Source: Erysipelothrix sp. (lineage in GTDB: Bacteria; Bacillota_I; Bacilli_A; Erysipelotrichales; Erysipelotrichaceae). From it: 42,838 nucleotides of DNA. The stretch lies in NCBI GenBank assembly GCA_018335655.1, contig JAGXRX010000037.1, positions 1 through 42,838 on the forward strand, written 5' to 3'. A model generated the notes under the pieces. That model was not told the DNA's origin. It searched no databases and saw only the letters and a program-made list of their open reading frames with translations. A program made the position numbers and the translations under genes. Positions 18,038 to 26,858 of the stretch are shown piece by piece. The stretch's first letter is position 1; the number at the start of each line of letters is the position of its first letter.

Positions 18038-19231
18038 TTATTCGTCAATCTTAGAGAAATACTTTAGCTCACTTTTCAAAACATGCGGTGTGAGAGGTGT
18101 CAACAACTCATATCCATTCTTAGTGATTAATACCATATCTTCAATATTGAAGCCATTGTATCCTGTAATGTACATTGGATTTTCAACACTCAAAATCATC
18201 CCCTCTTCTAGTACACCCTCTTGATTGTTTGAAATGAATGGTGCTTCAGCAGTCTGTGGTCCCATAGAAATACTATGTCCTAAATGACCACGTTGATAGA
18301 ATGGAAATTCTTTTAAGGTATGCTGATAACCAATATTAAAGAGATCTTTAAAGGACAATCCAGGTCTTAAAGCATTAAGCATTAATGTGTGAGCTTCAAG
18401 TAGATTTTTTTTCACCTTAACTAGCCATGGATCGACGTCAGACATTAACCAACTGCGTGAGAAATCAGTGGTGTAAAACTTAGTTCCACCGTGAACTCCC
18501 CCATCAAATTTCACCACGTCCTTAGATGTGATGATTTTTGGTGAAGAATATCCAAGTTTTCCAGCATTAAATCCTGATCCAAAAGAAGACCATGTGGATG
18601 GATAAGCCTTCAGTGATTTTGCAACTTCAAGTGAGTAGATATCATAAAGATCTTGCTCACTCATCCCTTCTTCTATCATGTTCGCAACCTTATTTAAGGC
18701 TTGATCACTAATTGAAATGAGTGTCTTAAACCACTGTATTTCATCACTTTGTTTAATAATACGTGCTTTTAAAAACATAGACGATATATTAATGAATGTT
18801 GCCTTTGGTAGTCGCTCACTCATCTGAGAAAAGAATGAAACGGGTAAGGTGTCAAGTTCAACCCCAATACGAGATTCACTCAACCCCTGCGTTTCAAGCG
18901 TCGTCACGAGGTGATCTAATAGACTCATCCATGGTTTTGAAACGTGTTCATTATCAATCTCATCTTGAGTTCTATTACCAACCCAAGTACTAAAACTTAA
19001 GACATTAAACTCATCATGATTAAATGAAGGTGTCTCAAAATCCATTCCTATGAGTGTGGGTTTATCTTTTTTAGTTATGATTGCACAAGCAAACATAGGA
19101 TTTCTAGAAACAGTATGTTGGTGTGAAGAGAAGCCACTTACATAGGCAAAGTTTTCTGGAGACTGTGCTAATGCGACATCCACACCAAAGTCTTTCATCA
19201 TTGATTGAATTCTTTGATATTTGGGGTTCAT
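18038..19231 (-). CDS. M24-family metallopeptidase (Xaa-Pro aminopeptidase/dipeptidase-like)
   Basis: 397 residues: a creatinase-type N-terminal domain (~1-155) and a C-terminal pita-bread domain. The five metal ligands are present: Asp in KFDGGVHG (~243), Asp in YTTDFSRSW (~256), His in RGHLGHS (~316/319), Glu in LSVENPMY (~350) and Glu in FNIEDMVL (~364). M24 enzymes of this form cut short peptides, often next to Pro, with two metal ions in the cytoplasm. The classic GHGxG wording is altered to GHLGHS, so the exact substrate may differ. It follows the AbgT transporter by 15 bases and is under the same cysteine-type leader, so it probably cleaves the imported compound. Confidence 0.9.
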   Translation of the reverse strand: MNPKYQRIQSMMKDFGVDVALAQSPENFAYVSGFSSHQHTVSRNPMFACAIITKKDKPTLIGMDFETPSFNHDEFNVLSFSTWVGNRTQDEIDNEHVSKPWMSLLDHLVTTLETQGLSESRIGVELDTLPVSFFSQMSERLPKATFINISSMFLKARIIKQSDEIQWFKTLISISDQALNKVANMIEEGMSEQDLYDIYSLEVAKSLKAYPSTWSSFGSGFNAGKLGYSSPKIITSKDVVKFDGGVHGGTKFYTTDFSRSWLMSDVDPWLVKVKKNLLEAHTLMLNALRPGLSFKDLFNIGYQHTLKEFPFYQRGHLGHSISMGPQTAEAPFISNNQEGVLEEGMILSVENPMYITGYNGFNIEDMVLITKNGYELLTPLTPHVLKSELKYFSKIDE

Positions 19232-19246
19232 AGTTGGTCTCCTTGA

Positions 19247-20773
19247 TTAGTAAAGTAATCCTGCTCCTGGTCCTAATGGTAACCCAAGTAAGAACCACAC
19301 TACGAAGAGTAGTGTCCAACCTACTAAGAAGGCAATTGAATATGGAGCCATTGTTGTAATAAGTGATCCTACTCCAAACTTCATGTCATACTTTTGTGAG
19401 AAGGCCACAGCAAGTGGGAAGAAAGGCATGAGTGGTGAAATGATGTTTGTGGAGGAATCTCCAATACGATAGACGACTTGAGCAAGTTCTGGAGATAATC
19501 CTAAGCGCATAAACATTGGCACAAAGATTGGAGCCATAATAATCCATTTTGCAGAGTCTACCGCAATAAAGATATTAATGAATGCAGTAAGGATAATAAA
19601 GGCAATAATGAGTGGTAACCCAATGAAACCGATATTTTGAAGGAAGTTTGCTCCACTCACAGATAAGATAATACCTAAGTTTGAATAATTAAATGCACTA
19701 ACAAATTGAGCTGCAAAGAAGACTAAGACTAAGAATGAGGCAATGCCACTAATTCCCTTTACCATAACTTCAACAAGTTCTTTATCTGAAGTAATCGTCT
19801 TAGCACCAATTCCATAAAGTAATCCAGGTACAAAGAAGATTAAACTCATCACAGCAATAATTGATGACATAAATGGAGAAACTAGAATATTGCCTGTAGG
19901 ATTTAAGATTGCATTGCTAGGAAGGACAAGCATTAAGATAAGCCCTACAATCCCAACTAATCCAACAAGTGCAAAACGTAGTCCGCGTTTTTCAAGTGAT
20001 GCGATATCTTCTACTTTATCTTCATCATTAAAGGTATATTCACCTAAGCGTGGGATTACAATTTTTTCTGTAATGATGGTCCCAATAATTGTGATTAAGA
20101 AGGTAGAGACTACCATGAAATACCAGTTAGCAGTAGGTAGTACGGTGTAGTTGATATCAATGAAACGTGCTGCTTGTGTGCTTATACCCGCAAACATTGG
20201 ATCATTGGATCCTATAAGTAAGTTAGCACTCCAACCCCCAGATACCCCAGCAAAAGCTGCCGCAAGTCCTGCAATGGGATGTTTCTTAAAGCTTTTGAAG
20301 ATAATAGCACCTAGTGGCACTAAGACGACATAACCTGTTGAAGAAGCAACGTTAGACATGACTCCTAAGAAAACCACCGTAGCACTCACCATTGATTTTG
20401 GGGTGATAGCAACGACTTTACGCATTAATGCGCTGATTAAACCAGATCCTTCTGCCACACTCACTGCTACGATAATGGTGAATACAGTTCCTAATGCGAA
20501 GAATCCTGTAAAGTTGGAAATGACTGTTGTAAATAAATGACGAATACCATCCGCATCAAGAAGACTACGTGCTAATACTGTATTAACAACGACTTCTTGA
20601 GTTTGGGTATTAATGGTTTCATAAGTAACGCTAATCCCAAGTTGGGCTAAAAGCGCAGAAATGAGGACGATAAAGCCTGCTAGAATGACAAACATGGTTA
20701 CTGGATGGGGTAAACGATTACCTGCTTGTTCGATTCTATCTAATAGGGATTTTTTTCCTTGTTTGTTTGACAT
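19247..20773 (-). CDS. AbgT-family transporter
   Basis: 508 residues from the ATG at 20773, chosen because ATAAGGAG ends seven bases upstream; the longer frame from 20794 would read through that site. The protein opens LLDRIEQAGNRLPHPVTMF, the hallmark of AbgT, and has ~12-13 membrane helices with the conserved hairpin regions (GVMSNVASSTGYVVLVPLGA; IGDSSTNIISPLMPFFPL). Known AbgT proteins carry p-aminobenzoyl-glutamate inwards or export sulfonamides, driven by ion gradients. The leader region argues that this one is linked to cysteine supply, for example uptake of a Cys-containing or acylated dipeptide cut by the M24 enzyme encoded next. Confidence 0.9.
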   Translation of the reverse strand: MSNKQGKKSLLDRIEQAGNRLPHPVTMFVILAGFIVLISALLAQLGISVTYETINTQTQEVVVNTVLARSLLDADGIRHLFTTVISNFTGFFALGTVFTIIVAVSVAEGSGLISALMRKVVAITPKSMVSATVVFLGVMSNVASSTGYVVLVPLGAIIFKSFKKHPIAGLAAAFAGVSGGWSANLLIGSNDPMFAGISTQAARFIDINYTVLPTANWYFMVVSTFLITIIGTIITEKIVIPRLGEYTFNDEDKVEDIASLEKRGLRFALVGLVGIVGLILMLVLPSNAILNPTGNILVSPFMSSIIAVMSLIFFVPGLLYGIGAKTITSDKELVEVMVKGISGIASFLVLVFFAAQFVSAFNYSNLGIILSVSGANFLQNIGFIGLPLIIAFIILTAFINIFIAVDSAKWIIMAPIFVPMFMRLGLSPELAQVVYRIGDSSTNIISPLMPFFPLAVAFSQKYDMKFGVGSLITTMAPYSIAFLVGWTLLFVVWFLLGLPLGPGAGLLY

Positions 20774-20780
20774 ATTTTTT

Positions 20781-20803
20781 CTCCTTATGATCAATGATTG
20801 ATC
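20781..20803 (-). promoter_or_regulatory. abgT-type gene ribosome site with adjoining palindrome
   Basis: The Shine-Dalgarno ATAAGGAG (20788-20781) directly follows the palindrome GATCAATGATTGATC (20789-20803). The stretch TAAGGaG can pair with CACCTTA inside the Cys-rich leader ORF (20882-20876, and again 20908-20902), offering a route to sequester the site. Confidence 0.45.
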
Positions 20804-20854
20804 TGTATGTTGTGTTGATTGATTAGTTTATAGGCACAGGTAAAGTGCTTCATT

Positions 20855-20917
20855 CTAGCAACAACATCGTTTCCTTAAGGTGATATATATGGGTCTTCTA
20901 TTAAGGTGTGAATGCAT
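20855..20917 (-). CDS. Poly-cysteine leader peptide ORF
   Basis: A 20-codon ORF, MHSHLNRRPIYITLRKRCCC, ending TGT TGT TGC TAG. An unusually strong ribosome site (AAAGGAGG, nine bases before the ATG) shows it is translated. It lies after the T-box terminator and 81 bases before the transporter gene, within the same leader RNA. Three consecutive Cys codons just before the stop are the form of an attenuation leader peptide that stalls when Cys-tRNA is short; poly-Cys leader ORFs doing this are known from mycobacteria. Peptide function itself is not expected. Seen: ORF and ribosome site. Inferred: the sensing role. Confidence 0.75.
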   Translation of the reverse strand: MHSHLNRRPIYITLRKRCCC

Positions 20918-20954
20918 GGTATGTTTCCTCCTTTAATGGCTGTGAAGAAATAAA

Positions 20955-21208
20955 AAAGACTATCCCTCTAAAAAGAGGCGATAGTCTCGCGGTTCCACTC
21001 TTTGTTTAACTAATCTAGTTGATTAGTCCTTAACTCGGATACTTTCATATCCTAACGCTATAACAGGCGTTCCTGAATCCCTCTACATTATCGAAGGATT
21101 AGCTCAAAGATGCATTCGCAATGCTTTCACTTAAGATTCTTTCACCCGATGAATCTCTCTCTAAAAGTTTCGACACTGTTACTATTTCTTATCACAGCAT
21201 TTATTCAC
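20955..21208 (-). promoter_or_regulatory. T-box riboswitch, probably tRNA-Cys specific
   Basis: The T-box sequence GAGTGGAACCGCG (21000-20988) is followed by the terminator GACTATC...GATAGTC-TTTTTT. Stem I features include AGAGAGAGATTC, the GGTGAAAG loop region and the specifier segment GAA-TGC-ATC-TTTGAG, which aligns with the usual GAA-NNN-ACC-TTTGAG and places codon TGC (Cys) at 21114-21112. The antiterminator bulge reads TGGA, which pairs with UCCA, and tRNA-Cys has U before CCA. Both readings agree on cysteine; glycine tRNA shares the U but not the codon. When uncharged tRNA binds, the antiterminator forms and the transporter operon is transcribed. Confidence 0.85.
20958..20986 (-). terminator. 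T-box regulated terminator
   Basis: GACTATC/GATAGTC outer arms with CCTCT/AGAGG inner arms and an A-rich loop, followed on the minus strand by TTTTTTATTT. It competes with the antiterminator containing the T-box sequence. Confidence 0.85.
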
Positions 21209-21214
21209 GTTCCT

Positions 21215-21243
21215 ATAATAACTATTTAAAAGAAAGTTGTCAA
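21215..21243 (-). promoter_or_regulatory. Promoter of the T-box/AbgT operon
   Basis: A perfect TTGACA (21243-21238), 17-base spacer and TATTAT (21220-21215). The expected start near 21208 gives a leader of about 435 nt. Confidence 0.85.
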
Positions 21244-21534
21244 ACATTATGTTCACATGTTCTTTATTTATCCTTAAAGGTAATAGTACGTAAGTGAATT
21301 AAATACTCATGGCTTATCAAAACTTATATCATAACTTGGCATACTATTTCTTAATTCTGTAATTTATGCTTAATTATATCTTCTTAAAATCAAACTAGAC
21401 TTTGTATTCTCTTATCATAGGTTATTATGTATTTAAACAGAATGAAGCTTATAAAGGTATTTCTATGATTGTGTTTCACTTAGGATTATTCAAATCATTT
21501 GATATAATCAAAATATATGAAAGAAGGAACCATT

Positions 21535-21924
21535 ATGCTAGAAACGTATACCATAATATCGAAGCACTCCTTTGAAGACACAATTGCAAAACTTAAAGAA
21601 TCATTAATGTTAAATGGTTTTGGTACACTCTGTGCTATTTCTCTCAATGAACGTTTTGCCGCAAAGCAACTCTCCTATGATGATCAACTCATGATATTAG
21701 AAATTTGCAATCCACTTGAAGCTTACAATGCTCTCCTAGTTGACCCTAATATTATTTACTTTCTGCCATGCAAAATTGTGGTGAAAGCTAACAAGGAAAG
21801 CGTAACTGCTTCTATGATTAGTCCTACTGCTTTAATTGAACTCATTGGACATACTCATCTCAATGCTTTTGCTGTAAACATTCAAACATCGTTAGAAAAA
21901 GCGATGAACAGCTTATCATCGTAA
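21535..21924 (+). CDS. DUF302 family protein
   Basis: 129 residues from the ATG at 21535, chosen because GAAGGA lies 6-11 bases upstream; the frame also opens at 21517. The single domain shows the DUF302 pattern: a first strand and helix (HSFEDTIAKLKESLMLNGFG), then LMILEICNPLEAYNAL and the FLPCKIVV strand. DUF302 proteins are small alpha-beta proteins of unclear role, sometimes linked with thiol or metal handling. Cys residues here are in CAIS, EICNP and LPCK. An extended -10 (TGATATAAT) lies just upstream, so it is a single-gene unit. Confidence 0.8.
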   Translation: MLETYTIISKHSFEDTIAKLKESLMLNGFGTLCAISLNERFAAKQLSYDDQLMILEICNPLEAYNALLVDPNIIYFLPCKIVVKANKESVTASMISPTALIELIGHTHLNAFAVNIQTSLEKAMNSLSS

Positions 21925-22291
21925 TTGAATAGACAGCACTTACGTCATGTTAAATAGAATCATTGAGATTCTTTTCACTCTGACATCAAACTAATGCGAT
22001 GTTTTATATTTTAAGTGATCATGAGATATCATTTAATTGAAGTTCTAAGTAAAAGGTTTTCATGATACATAAAACAAATCAAAATGAGATGAGTTAGATA
22101 AACTCTACTATACCTGTTTATAAATATTACATTTCACAACAACTTAGTGTGATGCATATTCCTTTTGGTTTTCCTTTTAAGTTCTGAATCATAATGCACT
22201 CTTATATTTATTCTTCTTAATAATAGTTGTATAGATTGTTGATAAGACTCTGAGAATATGGGGCCTTATAACTGACATAATATTTAAACTC
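21925..22291. other. Gene-free AT-rich spacer
   Basis: Nothing convincing found: short, stop-rich frames only, no tRNA and no clear promoter, between the DUF302 gene and the terminator of the glycogen operon. Confidence 0.5.
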
Positions 22292-22337
22292 AAAAAAAGG
22301 GATTAGTTCTTCAAATGAATAACTAACCCCTTTTTTT
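22292..22337 (-). terminator. Terminator of the glgC-glgD-glgA operon
   Basis: An A7-GGGATTAGTT arm and an AACTAACCCC-T7 arm, 12-base loop, one wobble pair; symmetrical, so it works from either side. It lies 39 bases past the glgA stop. Confidence 0.85.
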
Positions 22338-22375
22338 AATTCCTAACTTTCTTCACTTACACTTCATATACATCC

Positions 22376-23800
22376 CTACAATGATTCGTATACTTTAGCA
22401 TACTGCTCACTTGATAGTGCCCAGCTAAAGTCTTCATTCATGGCATTACGTTGGGTTTGTTCAAACTCTGAAGGATAATGATAATACAAGTAAACAGACA
22501 TTCTTAAGACGTGATATAGGTCTGTCACTGAGAACTCTCTAAAGCTAAATCCTGTTCCGGTATTGGCTGCACTATTATATGGGGATACACTATCTTTTAA
22601 GCCACCCACTTCACGAACGAGTGGTAAAGTGCCATAGCGCATCGCAATCATTTGAGATAGTCCACAAGGTTCAAAAAGACTAGGCATGAGCAAGATATCA
22701 CATCCTGCATAAATCTCATGAGCGAAAGGTTCATTGTATCCTGCCACATAGGCAACACGTCCATAGTACTTCTCAACCATGTTTCTGAATCCATGTTCAA
22801 GATGGCCTTCACCTGATCCTAACACAACAAGCTGGACATCAAGTCCCATAATGTCACTCATCTGATCAAGGATAAGATGAATGCCTTTTTGCCATGTGAG
22901 GCGTGATACAACACCAAGAAGTAGTGTGTTTTCACTTACCTTAAGACCACATTTCTTTTGTAGAACAAGTTTATTTTTTACTTTGTTTTCTAGACTTTCA
23001 CTATCATAGTGATAAGGAATAAATGGGTCTTTACTAGGATCCCAAAAGTCGGTGTCTATTCCATTAAGTATTCCGAATAAATCATATTGTCTTAATCTTA
23101 AGACTTCATGAAGTCGCTCACCAAAGGCTAAGCCTAATATTTCTTGTGCATAACTTGGTGAGACGGTTGTAATCTTGTGAGCGTAAACTAATGCTGATTT
23201 TAGAAAGTTAACCCCATCATCAAATCGTATCGATCCATCATTAAGGATTTGATCTCCAAGTCCTAAACATTCTTTACCGACTGATAAAGGAAATTGTCCT
23301 TGATATGCTAGGTTGTGAATGGTAAAGACATGTTTGAGATTCTTATGGTTTGGGTGATGTTTATAGACGACACGAGATAATAACGGTATCATCCCTGCGT
23401 GCCAATCATGGGAGTGGACAATATCAATGTGTAGATTCATCTTTTCAATGAATGTAACACATGCTAAATTGAAGAATGAAAAGCGTTCACCATCATCTGG
23501 AAAGCCATATAATCCTTCTCTTTCAAAGTATCCTTGGTGTTGAAGGAAATAGAAATCAATACCTTCATGGGTTTGTTTGAGAATGGTGGCTTGTTGTTGA
23601 ATGCATGGGGTGCTCACCATAAAAGTAACGACTGGTTTAGCATCCACTAGCTTTGGTATGACGTTTAAATAAAGTGGAATAAAGACGCTGACACGATACT
23701 TGGATGTTAGTGCCTGTGGTAAAGATCCTACCACATCCGCTAATCCTCCTGTCTTCACAAATGGTAAACTTTCAGATGCCACAAACAAGATGTGTTTCAT
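22376..23800 (-). CDS. glgA: Glycogen synthase (ADP-glucose:glucan glucosyltransferase)
   Basis: 474 residues, a full GT5-family GT-B enzyme. N-terminal KTGGLADVVGSLP binds ADP-glucose and the glucan; HSHDWHAGM and FTIHNLAYQG follow; the C-terminal half has VSRLTWQKG, and the catalytic Glu lies in LLMPSLFEPCGLSQM. It extends alpha-1,4-glucan chains from ADP-glucose in the cytoplasm. Third gene after glgC and glgD, 14 bases downstream. No glgB or glgP is seen in the window. Confidence 0.96.
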   Translation of the reverse strand: MKHILFVASESLPFVKTGGLADVVGSLPQALTSKYRVSVFIPLYLNVIPKLVDAKPVVTFMVSTPCIQQQATILKQTHEGIDFYFLQHQGYFEREGLYGFPDDGERFSFFNLACVTFIEKMNLHIDIVHSHDWHAGMIPLLSRVVYKHHPNHKNLKHVFTIHNLAYQGQFPLSVGKECLGLGDQILNDGSIRFDDGVNFLKSALVYAHKITTVSPSYAQEILGLAFGERLHEVLRLRQYDLFGILNGIDTDFWDPSKDPFIPYHYDSESLENKVKNKLVLQKKCGLKVSENTLLLGVVSRLTWQKGIHLILDQMSDIMGLDVQLVVLGSGEGHLEHGFRNMVEKYYGRVAYVAGYNEPFAHEIYAGCDILLMPSLFEPCGLSQMIAMRYGTLPLVREVGGLKDSVSPYNSAANTGTGFSFREFSVTDLYHVLRMSVYLYYHYPSEFEQTQRNAMNEDFSWALSSEQYAKVYESL

Positions 23801-23814
23801 GGGCTCCTCCTTAT

Positions 23815-24930
23815 TTAAATGGAATCTCGCTTCGTCACATACAGTGGTTGAGTTTTTGATCCCTTTAATTCCTTAACATGTTTAATGGTTGCATACTTGT
23901 CTAAAACGACATGTTCAACATGGATTCCTGCACCAACGGTTGTTTGGTGAAGCAGGATTGAATTGATAACCACTGCACCTTCTTCTACAACAACTCCACG
24001 TCCTAAGACACTGTTAATGACAGTTCCTTTAATGACACATCCATTGGCAATAATACTACTTGAGACAATCGCCTTCTCACAATATGTCGTTGGTTCTGAG
24101 TCATTGGTTCTTGTGAGGATTGGCCAGTTAGAATTGAATAAACTGCGTAGTAATACTGGATTTAAGAATTCCATATGTGCTTGGTGGTAAGCTTGCAGTG
24201 AGTTAATTGCAAAGACATGTCCACGATGTGGAATTGCTTTCACAACTAAGCGATCAAGCTCATCACGAATCACGTTGTTGAACCAATACAGCGATGATGT
24301 TTGATATCCTTTTTTAATGAGTTTAATAAGTAATGATTTCTTAAGAATATATGTATCTAGAGATATCGTACGGTTTTTAATTTTTCCAAGGTTTAATCCA
24401 AGGCTTGATACACGTTTGTCTTTATCCAGTGTGAGTGTATCACAATGAAGGAATTTGTCTTTTGCTTGATCGGTTGCAAAGGATAAGATACTGACTTCTG
24501 CTTTGCTTCCAATATGCGTATTAAGTACTTCATCAAAATTTGTTGTGTAAATCATGTATGAAGAACTAACAATGACATATTCGTTCTTGTCTTCTTCTAA
24601 GAAAGAAATGTTAGACAGCATTGAGAATAAGTCGGTATTGTAGACTTTATTCAGAGTTTCTTGTTCCCCATAGAGTACTCTAATTTTCCCTTTTTTAGAG
24701 TTAATATTGTAATGACGTCCAGTTCCTAAATGTTCGTATACTGGGCGTGGTTTCTCTTTGACATGAACATGAATATGATTAAGACCTGAATTTGAGAAGT
24801 TTGAAATCATAAAGTCAACGAGACGATAACGGCCTAAAAATGAAATGGCTGGAATCGGACGATGAGCTGTTAGTCCTGCCACATCAACACTTGGATTTTC
24901 AAATAGAATGATTCCTAATGCACTAGCCAT
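23815..24930 (-). CDS. glgD: Glucose-1-phosphate adenylyltransferase subunit GlgD
   Basis: 371 residues from the ATG at 24930, which has GGAGGTGA just upstream inside the end of glgC; the two genes overlap by eight bases. It has the nucleotidyltransferase fold and a C-terminal left-handed beta-helix (~290-365), but the nucleotide-binding loop GGxGxRL of GlgC is replaced by [12 protein letters not shown]. It is therefore a non-catalytic, modulating partner of GlgC, as known for GlgCD pairs in Bacillus and Streptococcus. Confidence 0.94.
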   Translation of the reverse strand: MASALGIILFENPSVDVAGLTAHRPIPAISFLGRYRLVDFMISNFSNSGLNHIHVHVKEKPRPVYEHLGTGRHYNINSKKGKIRVLYGEQETLNKVYNTDLFSMLSNISFLEEDKNEYVIVSSSYMIYTTNFDEVLNTHIGSKAEVSILSFATDQAKDKFLHCDTLTLDKDKRVSSLGLNLGKIKNRTISLDTYILKKSLLIKLIKKGYQTSSLYWFNNVIRDELDRLVVKAIPHRGHVFAINSLQAYHQAHMEFLNPVLLRSLFNSNWPILTRTNDSEPTTYCEKAIVSSSIIANGCVIKGTVINSVLGRGVVVEEGAVVINSILLHQTTVGAGIHVEHVVLDKYATIKHVKELKGSKTQPLYVTKRDSI

Positions 24931-26059
24931 GTTGTTCACCTCCATTAGCAATGAGTTGAATTGGTTGATCTGCTTTGACCACCATGCTCATTTCAGGGGT
25001 CACTTCACTATGTGGTCCAACAATGACACGCTCAAGTTTTGTGCCTGATCGAATGATTGCATCTGGCATGATGACACAGTCTTTAACAACCGCACCTTCT
25101 TCAATCGTGACATTGGTGAAGAGCACACTATTATGAACTGTTCCTAAGACCACAGATCCTTGATTAACATAACAGTTCTTAACATCAGCACTTTCACCAA
25201 TGATTTGTGGGAAAGCATTAACGTCTTGGGTGTAGATCTTCCAACTAGGATCGGATAAGTCGAGTTCATTACGAGTTGAGAGTAAGTCCATGTTAGCTTC
25301 CCATAAACTATCAATGGTTCCTACATCTTTCCAATATCCTTTGAATCGATAGGCAAACAAACGTTTATTATCATTAATGAGTGTAGGAATAATATCCTTA
25401 CCAAAGTCATGATTTGAGTTCACAACACTTAAGTCTTCAAGAAGAACTTTACGAAGTAATTTCCAATTAAAGATATAAACACCCATGGATGCTAGGTTTG
25501 ATTTAGGATGTTTTGGCTTTTCTTCAAATTCTACGATTTGATCATTGGAATCCGTATTCATAATTCCAAAACGACTTGCTTCTTTAAGAGTTACTTCAAG
25601 AACCGCAATTGTCACGTCAGCGCGGTTTTCTTTGTGAAAGTTATACATTGCTTCATAATCCATTTTGTAGATATGATCACCTGATAAGATAAGCACTGTC
25701 TCAGGATCAAAACTATCAATGAAATCGATGTTTTGAGTAATCGCATCTGCAGTTCCCCGATATAGACCAAATCCGTCAGACTTTTCACGCGGTGGCAATA
25801 CATAGACTCCAGATTCTTTGGTGTCTAGTCCCCAAATATGATCTTGGGCCACATACGAATTAAGTAAGACGGATTCATACTGGGTGAGAACACCCACAAT
25901 TTTTATGTCTGAGTTAGCGCAATTGGACAGCGGAAAATCAATGATTCGATACTTTCCACCATAATGCACGGCTGGCTTGGCAATTTTGCCCGTCAAATCT
26001 TCTAGACGAGTACCACGTCCCCCAGCAAGTATCATAGCTACCATGTTATTTTTTTTCAT
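24923..26059 (-). CDS. glgC: Glucose-1-phosphate adenylyltransferase, catalytic subunit
   Basis: 378 residues from the ATG at 26059, chosen for the AGGAG seven bases upstream; a longer frame to 26122 runs through the promoter. Motifs: [20 protein letters not shown] (nucleotide site), [30 protein letters not shown] and a beta-helix C-terminus. It makes ADP-glucose from glucose-1-phosphate and ATP, the committed step of glycogen synthesis. First gene of the operon. Confidence 0.97.
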   Translation of the reverse strand: MKKNNMVAMILAGGRGTRLEDLTGKIAKPAVHYGGKYRIIDFPLSNCANSDIKIVGVLTQYESVLLNSYVAQDHIWGLDTKESGVYVLPPREKSDGFGLYRGTADAITQNIDFIDSFDPETVLILSGDHIYKMDYEAMYNFHKENRADVTIAVLEVTLKEASRFGIMNTDSNDQIVEFEEKPKHPKSNLASMGVYIFNWKLLRKVLLEDLSVVNSNHDFGKDIIPTLINDNKRLFAYRFKGYWKDVGTIDSLWEANMDLLSTRNELDLSDPSWKIYTQDVNAFPQIIGESADVKNCYVNQGSVVLGTVHNSVLFTNVTIEEGAVVKDCVIMPDAIIRSGTKLERVIVGPHSEVTPEMSMVVKADQPIQLIANGGEQHG

Positions 26060-26094
26060 AGCACTCTCCTGTTGACCATATTGTACCATGAAGA

Positions 26095-26129
26095 CCAAAT
26101 ATTTAGGACAGCGAGTTATCAATATTTGG
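26095..26129. promoter_or_regulatory. Inverted repeat in the glgC promoter region
   Basis: CCAAATATT (26095-26103) and AATATTTGG (26121-26129), perfect nine-base arms 17 bases apart, sit just upstream of an extended -10 (TGGTACAAT, minus strand) for glgC. The spacing fits a dimeric or tetrameric regulator across two helical turns. The regulator is unknown. Confidence 0.45.
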
Positions 26130-26269
26130 CAATAGTCTTAAGACAAAACACGCAATAAATGCACTAAAATGTGGGGTTCTTGGAAATTGAGTGTGTTTTG
26201 CACCATCTTTGAGTCCTGATTCACACACACTATTACCCTAAGCATGATTTAATGAGTTTAGGAGATACC

Positions 26270-26833
26270 ATGAAAAAAATAATAAGCCTTATCACGCTCA
26301 GTTTTTTACTTATTGCTTGTTCACCACAAGTTAGTGAAACAATTGATCCAACACCTGAAATTATTGATGCGTTTAGTGTTGAACCTTTTGCATCCATGGA
26401 TTTACCCTCCCAGTCTGTCTTTTATGATCTTGACTCACTCACAACAAGTGACATGATCATTCTCGCAATGAGAGATGAATATTTAGCATGTCATGAATAT
26501 GCCACAATACTTGAGGTTTATCCAGGATTAAATCCCTTTGCGTCCATTATTCAAAGCGAAGTTAAACACATCAATGCATTAAAACCTTTATTTGAAAACT
26601 ATGATATTGAACTAGTTAAGGATGAATCACTCAATTATGTGGTATTACCAACTGACCTTAAAGATGCTTTCTATATTTGTGTCGAAGCTGAGGTTAATAA
26701 CATTGCTATGTATGCTCTGTTTCTAGAGCGTGAAGACTTACCTGAAGATGTTCGCTCAGTGTTTGAAAATCTTATGAGTGCTTCCTATAATCATTTAAAA
26801 GCATTTTATAGAGCTTATGTGAATGCACAATAA
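26270..26833 (+). CDS. DUF2202 ferritin-like lipoprotein
   Basis: 187 residues from the ATG at 26270 (AGGAG upstream). A lipoprotein signal (MKKIISLITLSFLLIACS) with Cys at ~17 is followed by a short linker and the DUF2202 four-helix domain. Conserved acidic/His pairs of the ferritin-like fold are visible: MRDEYLACHEYATIL, IIQSEVKHINALKPL, CVEAEVNNIAMY and ASYNHLKAFYRAY. In some of these positions the usual Glu-x-x-His set is incomplete, so metal binding is probable but not certain. It should be anchored on the outer face of the membrane. It is a single gene, divergent from glgC. Confidence 0.85.
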   Translation: MKKIISLITLSFLLIACSPQVSETIDPTPEIIDAFSVEPFASMDLPSQSVFYDLDSLTTSDMIILAMRDEYLACHEYATILEVYPGLNPFASIIQSEVKHINALKPLFENYDIELVKDESLNYVVLPTDLKDAFYICVEAEVNNIAMYALFLEREDLPEDVRSVFENLMSASYNHLKAFYRAYVNAQ

Positions 26834-26838
26834 AAAAC

Positions 26839-26858
26839 CTTATTTCCAAGGAAATAAG
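26839..26858. terminator. Convergent terminator between lipoprotein gene and folT-like gene
   Basis: CTTATTTCC-AA-GGAAATAAG with TTTTTTA on the minus strand and an A run on the other side; it overlaps the end of the membrane protein gene and serves both converging units. Confidence 0.75.

Noticed and set aside
21925-22291. Hidden gene or small RNA in the 367-base spacer
   Set aside because: No frame with a ribosome site and no strong hairpin was seen apart from the glg terminator next to it.
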